Assembly (NCBI GenBank): GCA_019309945.1
Contig: JAFDFH010000049.1
Coordinates: 1 to 29,661 of the forward strand
Direction of reading: 5' to 3'
DNA from: Deltaproteobacteria bacterium
GTDB taxonomy: Bacteria > Desulfobacterota > Desulfobacteria > Desulfobacterales > JAFDFH01
Length of the DNA stretch: 29,661 nt
How positions within the stretch are numbered: the stretch's first letter is position 1; the number at the start of each line of letters is the position of its first letter. Positions 22,034-29,661 of this stretch are shown piece after piece. The position numbers and the translations under genes were made by a program. The notes under the pieces were generated by a model, which was given only the letters and a program-made list of their open reading frames with translations, did not search any database and was not told the origin of the DNA.

Positions 22034-23506
22034 ATGGTGTTACAGTTAATAGCTGCTGATCTTAAAAAAGAAAAAATGGAAGCATTAATTATTCCCGTAT
22101 GTGAAGACAAAGACATTCATGATAATCAAGCGATATCTGCTCTCATCAAATTGACAAGGAAAATAAAGGAATTCAGAGGAAGACCGGATGATGAATTAAT
22201 CCTTCACAATCTGCCTGATGTGGGTTCGAAAAGGGTCATTTTCATGGGGCTAGGGAAACTGGCTAAAGTTGATCGTGAAGCCCTCCGTGTACTGGCCGGC
22301 CGGGCAGTAAAGAAATGTATTCAGAAAGATATTTCAGAAGTAATGATTGCTGTTCCGTCTTCAAAGAAAATCAAGCTGGAGATGCTTTCAATTCTTGAGC
22401 CTATGTTGGAAGGCGCCTGCCTCGGGAATCACCGGTTTGACAAATACAAGAAGGAAAAGAAGCACACTCCGCTCAAGACGATAAGACTCCTTGTGAAACC
22501 GGATATCATGGAAACATTCAAAAAATTACCATCTCGAATGATGTCGATTTGTGATGGAACAATCCTTGCGAGAGATTGGGTTTCAATGCCTCCAAATGAC
22601 AAAACACCGGAGCAGTTGGCACAATCGATTGTAAGCCTTTTTAGAAAACGCAACATAGACGTTCGTGTACTGGAGGAAAAAGAGCTGAAACAAAAAAAAT
22701 TCGGTTCGATCCTGACGGTGGCGGCCGGCAGTCAGAGCAAACCCAGGATGGTCATCGGGGTATATAATCCGGACGGTGCCAAGCAGACGGTTGCGCTAGT
22801 CGGCAAAGGGGTTACATTTGACTCAGGGGGAATCAATTTAAAATCCACCGCATCGCTTGAAGATATGAAAATGGACATGTCCGGTGCGGCGGCAGTGGCG
22901 GCGACACTTATCGCTGTGGCAAAGCTCAAACCGAAAATTAAAGTTGTCGGGATTATTCCGATTGTCGAAAATATGCCATCTGGAAATGCGGCCCGTCCCG
23001 GAGACATCATCAAAAGTTATGATGGCAAGACGGTTGAAATCGGCAATACAGACGCTGAAGGTCGGTTGATTTTGATCGATGGGATGTCTTATGCGATTCG
23101 GAAATACAACCCCCAAACGCTCATTGATTTGGCAACGCTGACCGGGTCATGCGTTGTGGCTCTGGGTGAGAAGATCGCAGGAATATTTTCTTTTGATGAT
23201 GAACTGGCGGAAGCGATTGTCCAGTCCGGTGTAAAAACACATGAGCGCTGCTGGCGTATGCCCTTGCCTGAGGATTATAAAGAAACACTAAAAAGTGATT
23301 TTGCAGATATTAAGAACATCAGCAGTTCCAGGTGGGGTGGTGCGATCACGGCGGCGCTATTCCTGTCGGAGTTTGTAGGGGATACCCGGTGGGCGCATAT
23401 CGATATGGCAGGGCCGGCTTATCTTAAAAAGGAAAATGCTTACTGCGGCCCTGGTGGGACCGGCTTTGGTGTTCGTTTGCTCTGTGACTTATTGGAAAAA
23501 TTGTGA
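22034..23506 (+). CDS. pepA: leucyl aminopeptidase, M17 family
   Basis: 490-aa cytosolic metallo-aminopeptidase, the full family length. The catalytic C-terminal domain has VGKGVTFDSGGINLK (from about residue 256, metal-ligand Lys and Asp), MKMDMSGAAAV (next Asp), and NTDAEGRLILID (338-349, with Asp340, Glu342 and the catalytic Arg344). The N-terminal 160 residues form the usual macro-like oligomerisation domain. AAAGGAGG lies 6-7 bases before the ATG. It releases N-terminal residues from peptides using two metal ions (Zn/Mn). It lies 85 bases after the deacylase gene, with a GGCCTC/GAGGCC hairpin (21952-21979) between them. Confidence 0.95.
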   Translation: MVLQLIAADLKKEKMEALIIPVCEDKDIHDNQAISALIKLTRKIKEFRGRPDDELILHNLPDVGSKRVIFMGLGKLAKVDREALRVLAGRAVKKCIQKDISEVMIAVPSSKKIKLEMLSILEPMLEGACLGNHRFDKYKKEKKHTPLKTIRLLVKPDIMETFKKLPSRMMSICDGTILARDWVSMPPNDKTPEQLAQSIVSLFRKRNIDVRVLEEKELKQKKFGSILTVAAGSQSKPRMVIGVYNPDGAKQTVALVGKGVTFDSGGINLKSTASLEDMKMDMSGAAAVAATLIAVAKLKPKIKVVGIIPIVENMPSGNAARPGDIIKSYDGKTVEIGNTDAEGRLILIDGMSYAIRKYNPQTLIDLATLTGSCVVALGEKIAGIFSFDDELAEAIVQSGVKTHERCWRMPLPEDYKETLKSDFADIKNISSSRWGGAITAALFLSEFVGDTRWAHIDMAGPAYLKKENAYCGPGGTGFGVRLLCDLLEKL

Positions 23507-23610
23507 AACCGATTTTTTCAGGTCCACATTGTCCAAACACCGGATCTGATATAATCGATCATTGTTGTTATCAAGTTGCACATCCTTTTTTCACGTTAGT
23601 AAAACATTAG

Positions 23611-23998
23611 GTAACCGTTCACGGCTTGAAACTTGAAATTGGAAAGTAGAAATTGGGGAGCGATGAAACGAGTTTAGGAGTTGGATGTCTACAAACCGGC
23701 AGAAGCGTTAGCAGATATGGTCTGGCACGACTTTGACAAGTGGAACAAAAAGGTTCAGAACACCGTGGCTATCAGATAATACGATCATCCGACAGCCTAT
23801 CTGCAAATATAGCGGAAGGGTATGGTTGGTATGCTCCCGCTGACAGGAAAAAGTTTTATCTGAATCAAATGCTACGGAATACAAAGCAATAGTTGAAAAA
23901 TTGGGCCCCCAATTGAATGCGTTCATCAACAGTACAAAAGCATGAAGGCCAAATTTCCAATTTCTATTTTCTAATTTCAACGTTCCGTGAACGGTTAC
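23611..23998 (+). mobile_element. 388-bp TIR cassette, copy B, no transposase, IS66-like ends
   Basis: The element begins GTAACCGTTCACGG and ends CCGTGAACGGTTAC, a perfect 14-bp inverted repeat, flanked by AACATTAG (23603-23610) and AACATTCG (23999-24006), an 8-bp duplication with one change. It is the longer relative of cassette A and shares its outer 60 bases and the gene remnant. It inserted 35 bases before the start of the activase gene, so that gene's own promoter has probably been displaced or replaced. Confidence 0.88.
23663..23945 (+). pseudogene. four-helix-bundle (S23/IVP-like) gene, decayed, copy B
   Basis: Reading from ATG 23663 gives MKRV-stop-ELDVYKPAEALADMVW, then HDFDKWNKKVQNTV; after a frameshift near 23768 comes YQIIRSSDSLSANIAEGYGW and YAPADRKKFYL; then a further jump leads to ATEYKAIVEKLGPQLNAFIN and STKA before TGA 23943-23945. 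This is the order and content of S23 / 23S rRNA intervening-sequence (four-helix bundle) proteins. The lesions are a TAG at codon 5, one frameshift, and an internal deletion removing about 30 residues. The remaining reading is close enough to identify the family. Confidence 0.8.
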
Positions 23999-24032
23999 AA
24001 CATTCGATACAAAAGCAACTGGTGATATTCAG

Positions 24033-27000
24033 ATGCAACCCGGATACGATAGACGCAAATTTGGTAAGTTAAAGGCCCTGGGTATATGCCTGGGCGCATC
24101 CACCGTATCCATTGTCGAGGTGGAACAGCTACAAGGCATGGGGCTGGGGCATGGAAAAATGACCAAAAACAGACCCCGGGTTGCCAAATATTCACTTCAT
24201 CCCCATGAAGGAGACCCCAAAAAAACCCTGATTTCCGCTTTAGAAGGTCATGACCTGAATTCATTTGATCGAATTGCTGCCACCGGTCGTCGCTTCCGCA
24301 AGTTTGTAAAACTTTCATCCATATCCGAATCGGAAGCGGTGGAGTATGCCTACCGGTTTGTCAAACCGCCGGACATTTCATGCCCGGCTGTAGTTTCCGC
24401 GGGTGGAGAAACCTTTATGGTATATGTGCTTGACCGTGAGGGCCGGATATCCAATGTGCTGACAGGCAACAAATGTGCTTCCGGCACCGGGGAGTTCTTG
24501 CTTCAGCAACTTCGCAGGATGGATGTGACCCTTGCGGAGGCGGCCCGGTGGGCCGCTTCTGAAGAGCCGCACCATGTGTCCGGCCGTTGCTCTGTTTTTT
24601 GCAAGTCAGACTGTACCCACGCAATGAACAAAGGTGTACCAAAATCCAAGGTGACCGCCGGACTTTGCAAGATGATGGCGAATAAAATCCTGGAACTTTT
24701 TAAAAAGATAGAAAAACGAAATGTTATGATTACCGGCGGCACATCGCGGAACCGAATGGTGATTGAATATCTTCGTCAGGAAATTCCCGGCCTGTTTGTT
24801 CCCGAGGAAGCACCCTATTTCGAAGCGCTGGGTGCCGCCCTCTGGGCAATTGAACATGAGACGATGGCCATTTCGGGATTATCCGAATTGTTTACGATAA
24901 AATTTGGGTCATTTGACACGCTTGCCCCCCTCCGGAATTTTAAAAACATGGTGGAATTTAAAACCACGGGGAGGGGTTCAATACAGTCCGGTGATATTTG
25001 CATATTGGGTCTCGACGTCGGTTCAACCACCACCAAAGCTGTTCTTGTGAGAAAAGGGGATGATGCCATCCTTGCATCCGTCTATCTGCGCACCAACGGA
25101 GACCCGGTCGGCGCTTCCCGGCAATGCTATCGCTCTATTCTCAAGCAGGTGTCGAGGGCGGTGGATCTAAAGGAAATATCGATTATCGGTCTGGGTGTTT
25201 GCGGGTCCGGTCGTCAGATCGCCGGGCTTCATGCCCTGACCGATGGTATCATTAATGAGATCATTGCCCATGCCACTGCTGCTGTACATTTCGATTCAGG
25301 GGTGGATACCATTTTTGAGATCGGGGGGCAGGATGCCAAATACACTTACATTACCAATGGCGTCCCTTCGGATTATGCCATGAATGAAGCATGCTCGGCA
25401 GGCACGGGATCATTTCTAGAGGAAGCGGCTTTCGAAACCCTCGCTATTCCAATGGAGGATATCGCTGACATTGCGATGAAGAGTGAAAAACCGCCCAATT
25501 TTAACGACCAATGCGCTGCATTTATCTCATCTGACATAAAAAACGCCATTCACGAAGGGGTTAAACACGAGGATATTGTTGCCGGTCTGGTGTATTCCAT
25601 TTCGATGAACTATTCAAACCGGGTGAAAGGGAACCGGCCTGTAGGCGAGAAAGTGTTTATGCAAGGCGGCGTCTGCTATAATCGTGCGGTCCCCCTTGCC
25701 ATGGCTGCGCTCGTGGGAAAACCGATCATTGTGCCGCCGGAACCCGGCCTCATGGGGGCTTACGGTGTGGCCCTGGCGGTCAAAAAAAGAATTGAAACGG
25801 GGTTAATGCAAGCGGAGCGGTTTGATCTGGAGGCCCTGGCGGAGCGGGATGTAAAATACGGAACGTCGTTTATATGCAAGGGGGGCCGTGAAGCTTGCGA
25901 CCGGCGCTGTGAAATCGCGATAGTCGAGCTTGCAGGAAAAAAATATCCTTTTGGCGGCGCCTGCAATCGCTATTACAATTTGCGGAATAAAGTAACCTTC
26001 GATGTTGCCAAACTGGATTTAGTCCGGGTTCGGCAGCACCTTATTCTTGAAAAATATGGTCCAACCCTAAACAAGGAAAACGGAACATCACACAGGGGAC
26101 GTATTGGATTCAATAGAAGTTTCATGGTACATACCTATTATCCGCTTTATGCCGCGTTTTTCACTGAACTGGGATTTAAAACGGTTCTGCCGGAGGTCTA
26201 CTCACAGGAGGGAATCGACCAGCGCGATGCCGCCTTCTGCTACCCGGGAGAACTGTCCCATGGTTTTTTCCACTCACTGCTGCATATGGCAGATCCCCCG
26301 GATTATATTTTTCTTCCTCACTTTAAAGCACTTCCCGTACCCAACGGAAATTCCAGTTCCCAGGCCTGTCCTTTTGTGCAGGGCGAGACGTTTTATCTTC
26401 AGACAACGTTTCGGGAGCAACTCGATGAACTTAAGAGCAAAGGAACCCGAGTTTTGACCCCTCTTCTTAACCTTTCAAAAGGACTGGAAAGTGCGAAGAA
26501 GCCATTGATTGAAACCGCAGTGCAAATCGGCGTGAGCCGCAAAGCGGCCAGAGAGGCTTTTGAAAAGGCCGTGCAACAGCATAAAAAATGCATGGCCGAG
26601 ATGAAAGTGATCGGAAAAAGGGCGCTTGCCGAATTGGAGGCCGAACCGGCCAAGATCGGGGTGGTAATTTTTGCCCGGCCTTACAACGGATTTGTTGAAG
26701 AAGCCCACATGGGTATTCCCCACAAGCTCGCTTCAAGAGGCGTTCGGGTAATACCGCTTGATTTTCTAGATCTGGATGCGGAGGAATCAAAACGCCATAT
26801 GTACTGGGGGATGGGGCAGCTAATTCTAAAGGCCGCAAGGATCGTCCAAAAACACCCGCAACTCTTCGGCACCTTTATAACGAACTTTTCATGCGGTCCG
26901 GATTCTTTCCTTATCGGATACTTTCGAGAGCTAATGGGACAAAAGCCCTCATTGACCCTTGAACTGGATAGTCACACAGCAGATGCAGGTCTGGAGACAA

Positions 27001-28436
27001 GGATCGAGGCGTTTCTGGACATCGTCACGGCCTATAGACAACTATTGGCCAAGAAGAAAATCATCCCCAAGGAGCGGCCCTTTATTTCGGCTCGGACGGA
27101 ACTCCGTAACGGTGTGCCGAAAGTGATTACATCTTCCGGTGAAACCCTGCCGATGACCGATCCCCGTGTGACGTTTCTTTTGCCATCCATGGGTAGACTT
27201 GCGACCGAAGCGCTGGCAGCAGCATTCCGAGGATCAGGTTTCAACGCAAAAGCGCATGCGCCCGCAGATGAGGCTGTATTGAAGCTGGGCCGTGCGAACA
27301 CATCCTGCAAGGAGTGTTTGCCTTTGATACTCACAACCGGAACATTGCTCAGCTATATTAATAACGGGAAACGCCCCGACGAGGTTTTGGTTTATTTCAT
27401 GGTGACAGGTTCCGGCCCATGCAGATTCGGCCAATATTACATTTTTATGGAGGATCTGGTTAAAAGACTCAGGATACCGAATGTCGCCTTGTTCTCATTG
27501 AGTTCAGAAAATTCTTATGCCGGTTTGGGTAATGATTTTTACAGGAAGGCATGGTGGGGGATCGTCGTATCCGATGTTATGGAAGACATCCGATCAATGA
27601 TGTTGGCCAACGCCGTGGACGTCGAAACCGCTATGGATATATTCAACGAAGAATGGGCATTGGTTCTCGCAGAGCTGGAAAGGGGAAGTTTAGCGCCGCT
27701 GGAAAAACAACTTGTCCGTACCGCCGAGCGGTTCAGCCGTATTCCCAGGAAGCGCCGAATTGAAGAGGTCCCTACAATCTCCCTTACCGGTGAGATATTT
27801 GTGAGACGGGATTCCCTTTCACGCCGGTATTTAATGGAATACCTTGCCGAAAGAGGGTTTGCCAGCATATGTTCTCCGATAGCGAAATGGTTACACTATG
27901 CCGACTATCTGGTGGAAAAAAACCTCGTGGATTACTCGATGTCAATGACGGGAAAGCTCGCCTTCATGCTAAAAAGGAAGATTATGGCCCGGGATGAAGC
28001 GTGTCTTATGTCCATATTATCCCGTTCCGGTTTTGTTCACGCAAGACCTCTAAATATAAAAAGCATAATCAACAATGCGATCCCCTTTATATCCCCGAAT
28101 CTGGCCGGGGAGGCGATTTTAACCGTAGGCGCTTCGATTGCGGAGGTCGTATCCCACACCTGCGGTGTGATTGCCATCGGCCCGTTTGGCTGTATGCCCA
28201 ACCGGATGGCCGAGGCCATTTTAAACGAAACGATGAACCGTAATGTGAAATTGGCAACAGATCCGAAAAATGAGCGTCTGCACGCCACTCTCAAGGAGAT
28301 CGAAAACCTTCCGTTCCTTGCCATTGAAAGTGATGGGTCGCCTTTCCCCCAGGTGATAACCGCGAAGCTGGAAACCTTTTGTTTAAGAGCAGAACGGTTG
28401 CATAGCCGGATGCTTGGGGCCGGTAAGATGGTTTAA
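24033..28436 (+). CDS. giant acyl-CoA dehydratase activase (two BcrAD/BadFG ATPase domains, DUF2229, HgdB-like end)
   Basis: 1467 aa. Two ASKHA ATPase domains of the 2-hydroxyacyl-CoA dehydratase activator family are fused. The first (about 15-290) has CASGTGEF with Cys148 and a Cys-rich CSVFCKSDC (186-194). The second (about 323-590) has GLDVGSTTTK (326-335), EIGGQDAKY, Cys454 in EACSAGTGSF and Cys494 in NDQCAAF. Cys454 and Cys494 correspond to the pair binding the shared [4Fe-4S] cluster in dimeric activators. Residues about 620-1000 match the DUF2229 CoA-activase region (CDRRCEIA, YPFGGACNRYYNLRN, FARPYNGF), and about 1060-1460 resemble a dehydratase subunit (GSGPCRFGQYYIFMEDL). Such proteins use ATP to push electrons to low-potential reductases or dehydratases; the partner is not adjacent. 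No strong Shine-Dalgarno. Confidence 0.88.
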   Translation: MQPGYDRRKFGKLKALGICLGASTVSIVEVEQLQGMGLGHGKMTKNRPRVAKYSLHPHEGDPKKTLISALEGHDLNSFDRIAATGRRFRKFVKLSSISESEAVEYAYRFVKPPDISCPAVVSAGGETFMVYVLDREGRISNVLTGNKCASGTGEFLLQQLRRMDVTLAEAARWAASEEPHHVSGRCSVFCKSDCTHAMNKGVPKSKVTAGLCKMMANKILELFKKIEKRNVMITGGTSRNRMVIEYLRQEIPGLFVPEEAPYFEALGAALWAIEHETMAISGLSELFTIKFGSFDTLAPLRNFKNMVEFKTTGRGSIQSGDICILGLDVGSTTTKAVLVRKGDDAILASVYLRTNGDPVGASRQCYRSILKQVSRAVDLKEISIIGLGVCGSGRQIAGLHALTDGIINEIIAHATAAVHFDSGVDTIFEIGGQDAKYTYITNGVPSDYAMNEACSAGTGSFLEEAAFETLAIPMEDIADIAMKSEKPPNFNDQCAAFISSDIKNAIHEGVKHEDIVAGLVYSISMNYSNRVKGNRPVGEKVFMQGGVCYNRAVPLAMAALVGKPIIVPPEPGLMGAYGVALAVKKRIETGLMQAERFDLEALAERDVKYGTSFICKGGREACDRRCEIAIVELAGKKYPFGGACNRYYNLRNKVTFDVAKLDLVRVRQHLILEKYGPTLNKENGTSHRGRIGFNRSFMVHTYYPLYAAFFTELGFKTVLPEVYSQEGIDQRDAAFCYPGELSHGFFHSLLHMADPPDYIFLPHFKALPVPNGNSSSQACPFVQGETFYLQTTFREQLDELKSKGTRVLTPLLNLSKGLESAKKPLIETAVQIGVSRKAAREAFEKAVQQHKKCMAEMKVIGKRALAELEAEPAKIGVVIFARPYNGFVEEAHMGIPHKLASRGVRVIPLDFLDLDAEESKRHMYWGMGQLILKAARIVQKHPQLFGTFITNFSCGPDSFLIGYFRELMGQKPSLTLELDSHTADAGLETRIEAFLDIVTAYRQLLAKKKIIPKERPFISARTELRNGVPKVITSSGETLPMTDPRVTFLLPSMGRLATEALAAAFRGSGFNAKAHAPADEAVLKLGRANTSCKECLPLILTTGTLLSYINNGKRPDEVLVYFMVTGSGPCRFGQYYIFMEDLVKRLRIPNVALFSLSSENSYAGLGNDFYRKAWWGIVVSDVMEDIRSMMLANAVDVETAMDIFNEEWALVLAELERGSLAPLEKQLVRTAERFSRIPRKRRIEEVPTISLTGEIFVRRDSLSRRYLMEYLAERGFASICSPIAKWLHYADYLVEKNLVDYSMSMTGKLAFMLKRKIMARDEACLMSILSRSGFVHARPLNIKSIINNAIPFISPNLAGEAILTVGASIAEVVSHTCGVIAIGPFGCMPNRMAEAILNETMNRNVKLATDPKNERLHATLKEIENLPFLAIESDGSPFPQVITAKLETFCLRAERLHSRMLGAGKMV

Positions 28437-28514
28437 TTGGTATCTTTTCCGGATTTTCCGGGTTAAGGTGTTTTTTTGAAGGATTCCGGGAATATGACTT
28501 TCGGGAAATAAACG

Positions 28515-29375
28515 ATGATTTCATCGGATTTTTTCAATCAAAAACTGGACACCACCCATCGGCTCATTCAGGGTGATGCCCGTTGCATGCCGTTTATCCC
28601 CGATGAATCGATACATCTTGTGATCACAGCCCCGCCCCATTTGAAGTTAAAGCGCTACGATGAAATCGATGGAAAGCTGGTTCAAATAACCGCTTACGAG
28701 AAATTTTTATCAGAACTGGCGAAGGCCTGGACCGAAGTTTATCGAGTCCTCGTGCCCGGCGGCCGACTCGTGTGTGTGGTCAATGATATATGGTTGTCCC
28801 GTCGCAAACACGGGCGGCATCGGGTGGTCCCCTTACACGCGGATATCTGTGTGATGTGTCGAAATATTGGTTTCGACAACCTCAACCCGATTATCTGGCA
28901 TAAGACCCTATATCTAAAAAAAAGAGAAAAAACGGGTTCAAAGTTCCTCGGAGCACCCTATGAACCAAATGGTATTATTAAAAGTGATATTGAGTTCATC
29001 CTCATGCAGCGTAAACCGGGAGGATACAGAAAACCCACGGCGCAACAACGGAAACAGAGTAAAATAAATAAAAGCGATTATAGAAAATGGTTTCAACAAT
29101 TTTGGAATTTGTCCGGAGTGTCTCATGGAAAATATCCTGAGCCATTTTCGTCTGAAATTGCCAATCGTTTAACCCGGATGTTCTCTTTTTGGGGGGATAC
29201 GGTTCTCGATCCATTCTGTGGCGTCGGAACGACCCTGGTCGCTGCCATGCGATGCAACCGGAACAGTGTCGGCATCGAGATTGATGAAAAATACTGCCGA
29301 ATTGCACTCAACCGGCTGGAAGAGGAAAATGAGCCGCTTTTTACCCATACACGGCTGGAATACCTGAAGCTGTAA
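28515..29375 (+). CDS. site-specific DNA methyltransferase (N4/N6 type), C-terminus replaced by a mobile element
   Basis: 286-aa class I methyltransferase with the beta-type order: catalytic motif IV first as TAPP (38-41, in VITAPPHLKLKRYD; the family norm is S/D-PPY), then motif I as DPFCGVGTT (232-240) with GIEID near 253. LIQGDARCMPFIPDESI is the usual start before motif IV. It modifies an exocyclic amino group of cytosine or adenine. No restriction endonuclease or specificity gene is adjacent, so it is probably solitary or part of a system beyond the window. The last codon and stop (CTG-TAA) are formed by the left end of a palindromic element; the original reading resumes as LKLSDL after 29642. 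His replaces the usual Tyr after PP. Confidence 0.85.
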   Translation: MISSDFFNQKLDTTHRLIQGDARCMPFIPDESIHLVITAPPHLKLKRYDEIDGKLVQITAYEKFLSELAKAWTEVYRVLVPGGRLVCVVNDIWLSRRKHGRHRVVPLHADICVMCRNIGFDNLNPIIWHKTLYLKKREKTGSKFLGAPYEPNGIIKSDIEFILMQRKPGGYRKPTAQQRKQSKINKSDYRKWFQQFWNLSGVSHGKYPEPFSSEIANRLTRMFSFWGDTVLDPFCGVGTTLVAAMRCNRNSVGIEIDEKYCRIALNRLEEENEPLFTHTRLEYLKL

Positions 29376-29642
29376 ATTCTCAATATGTTTCGGTAGGCCA
29401 GCTGCACCATCCGCTAATTTTTTTCAATACGGCCAAAACTTGCCGTTAAGGGCGCCTAACAGTGCCCCGCGCATGTGATCTAAAATGAGTGTGTCGCTTA
29501 GCACAAACAGGCTACAATCAACAATTTATGCTGTTCGGATCACTGTAAGCCGCCCTAAACGGCTTCAAACAGTTGCCCGCTTTGAAAAAAATGACCGGAT
29601 GACTCCGCTGGTAGGTTTAACCATAAGTTTTTGAGAAGTTAC
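29372..29642 (+). mobile_element. 271-bp palindromic element, copy E, IS66-like ends
   Basis: It starts GTAAATTCTCAATATGTT and ends AAGTTTTTGAGAAGTTAC, with a perfect 8-bp duplication CTGAAGCT on either side (29364-29371 and 29643-29650). It is the sister of the element at 17575-17845, in opposite orientation and the same length. The left half (CGGTAGGCC, GCCGTTAAGGGCGCCTAACA) is complementary with mismatches to the right half, so RNA or single-stranded DNA from it would form one long hairpin. It encodes nothing. It lies within the methyltransferase gene's original 3' end. Confidence 0.9.
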
Positions 29643-29661
29643 CTGAAGCTTTCGGATTTGA

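Larger units (their letters stand above)
23507..24032. other. 526-bp gap filled mainly by S23/IVP cassette B
   Basis: Apart from the 388-bp TIR cassette (23611-23998), about 100 bases after pepA and 34 bases before the activase gene hold nothing recognisable. No terminator or promoter was found. Confidence 0.6.

Noticed and set aside
29430..29570. possible integron attC-like site (GCCTAAC) inside the 271-bp element
   Set aside because: The right-hand core does not fit GTTRRRY, no integrase or cassette array is present, and the sequence is explained as an internal arm of the palindrome.
1..29661. CRISPR arrays, tRNA or rRNA genes
   Set aside because: No regularly spaced direct repeats and no cloverleaf or rRNA-like segments were noticed; all repeats seen are palindromic and dispersed.

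Overview
This window looks like chromosomal DNA of a Desulfobacterota (deltaproteobacterial) anaerobe, most likely a Desulfobacteraceae- or Desulfosarcina-type lineage. That is an inference from gene content: an LL-diaminopimelate aminotransferase, a very long two-ATPase acyl-CoA dehydratase activase, an IscA/HesB-like protein read through an in-frame UGA (selenocysteine), a PEP-CTERM protein behind a sigma-54 promoter, several PilZ/GGDEF proteins, and many short palindromic mobile repeats. No rRNA, tRNA or CRISPR array was seen.

Layout. 1-4271: end of an upstream gene, an Fe(III)-type ABC permease with two permease domains, its ATPase and a DHH phosphoesterase, tightly packed on +. 4272-6423: an accessory stretch with an inserted terminal-inverted-repeat (TIR) cassette carrying a dead four-helix-bundle (S23/IVP) gene, and an AT-rich orphan gene. 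6424-10413: PilZ protein, a minus-strand gamma-carbonic anhydrase beside a decayed 3-hydroxyisobutyryl-CoA-hydrolase-like gene, a GGDEF-PilZ diguanylate cyclase and a small Lys/Ala-rich protein. 10414-14964: PEP-CTERM protein, a small RRSGIDRR-motif protein, an NTP-transferase-like protein, a SLOG-fold protein and a universal stress protein. 15345-17044: FmdB-type zinc ribbon, macrodomain hydrolase and the selenoprotein. 17890-23506: TIGR01777 epimerase, 53-aa CxxC membrane protein, LysE exporter, dapL, YbaK-type deacylase and M17 aminopeptidase. 24033-29375: the 1467-aa activase and a DNA methyltransferase.

The most notable feature is the mobile-repeat landscape. Two families have ends starting 5'-GTAA and 8-bp target duplications, the hallmarks of IS66-type transposition, yet encode no transposase: (i) cassettes with a 14-bp TIR around a dead S23/IVP gene (4706-5010, 23611-23998); (ii) 271-bp whole-length imperfect palindromes (17575-17845, 29372-29642) plus a 31-bp collapsed remnant (14398-14428). 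One palindrome has landed inside the methyltransferase gene and supplies its stop codon. A third family (19013-19161, 21289-21431) interrupts what reads as an epimerase / CxxC / lysE / dapL / ybaK gene string.

Functional links are modest: LysE plus DapL suggest lysine/diaminopimelate metabolism and export; the GGDEF-PilZ and PilZ proteins suggest local c-di-GMP signalling; the sigma-54-driven PEP-CTERM protein fits the exosortase/exopolysaccharide system. All assignments come from reading the sequence; no database search was run.
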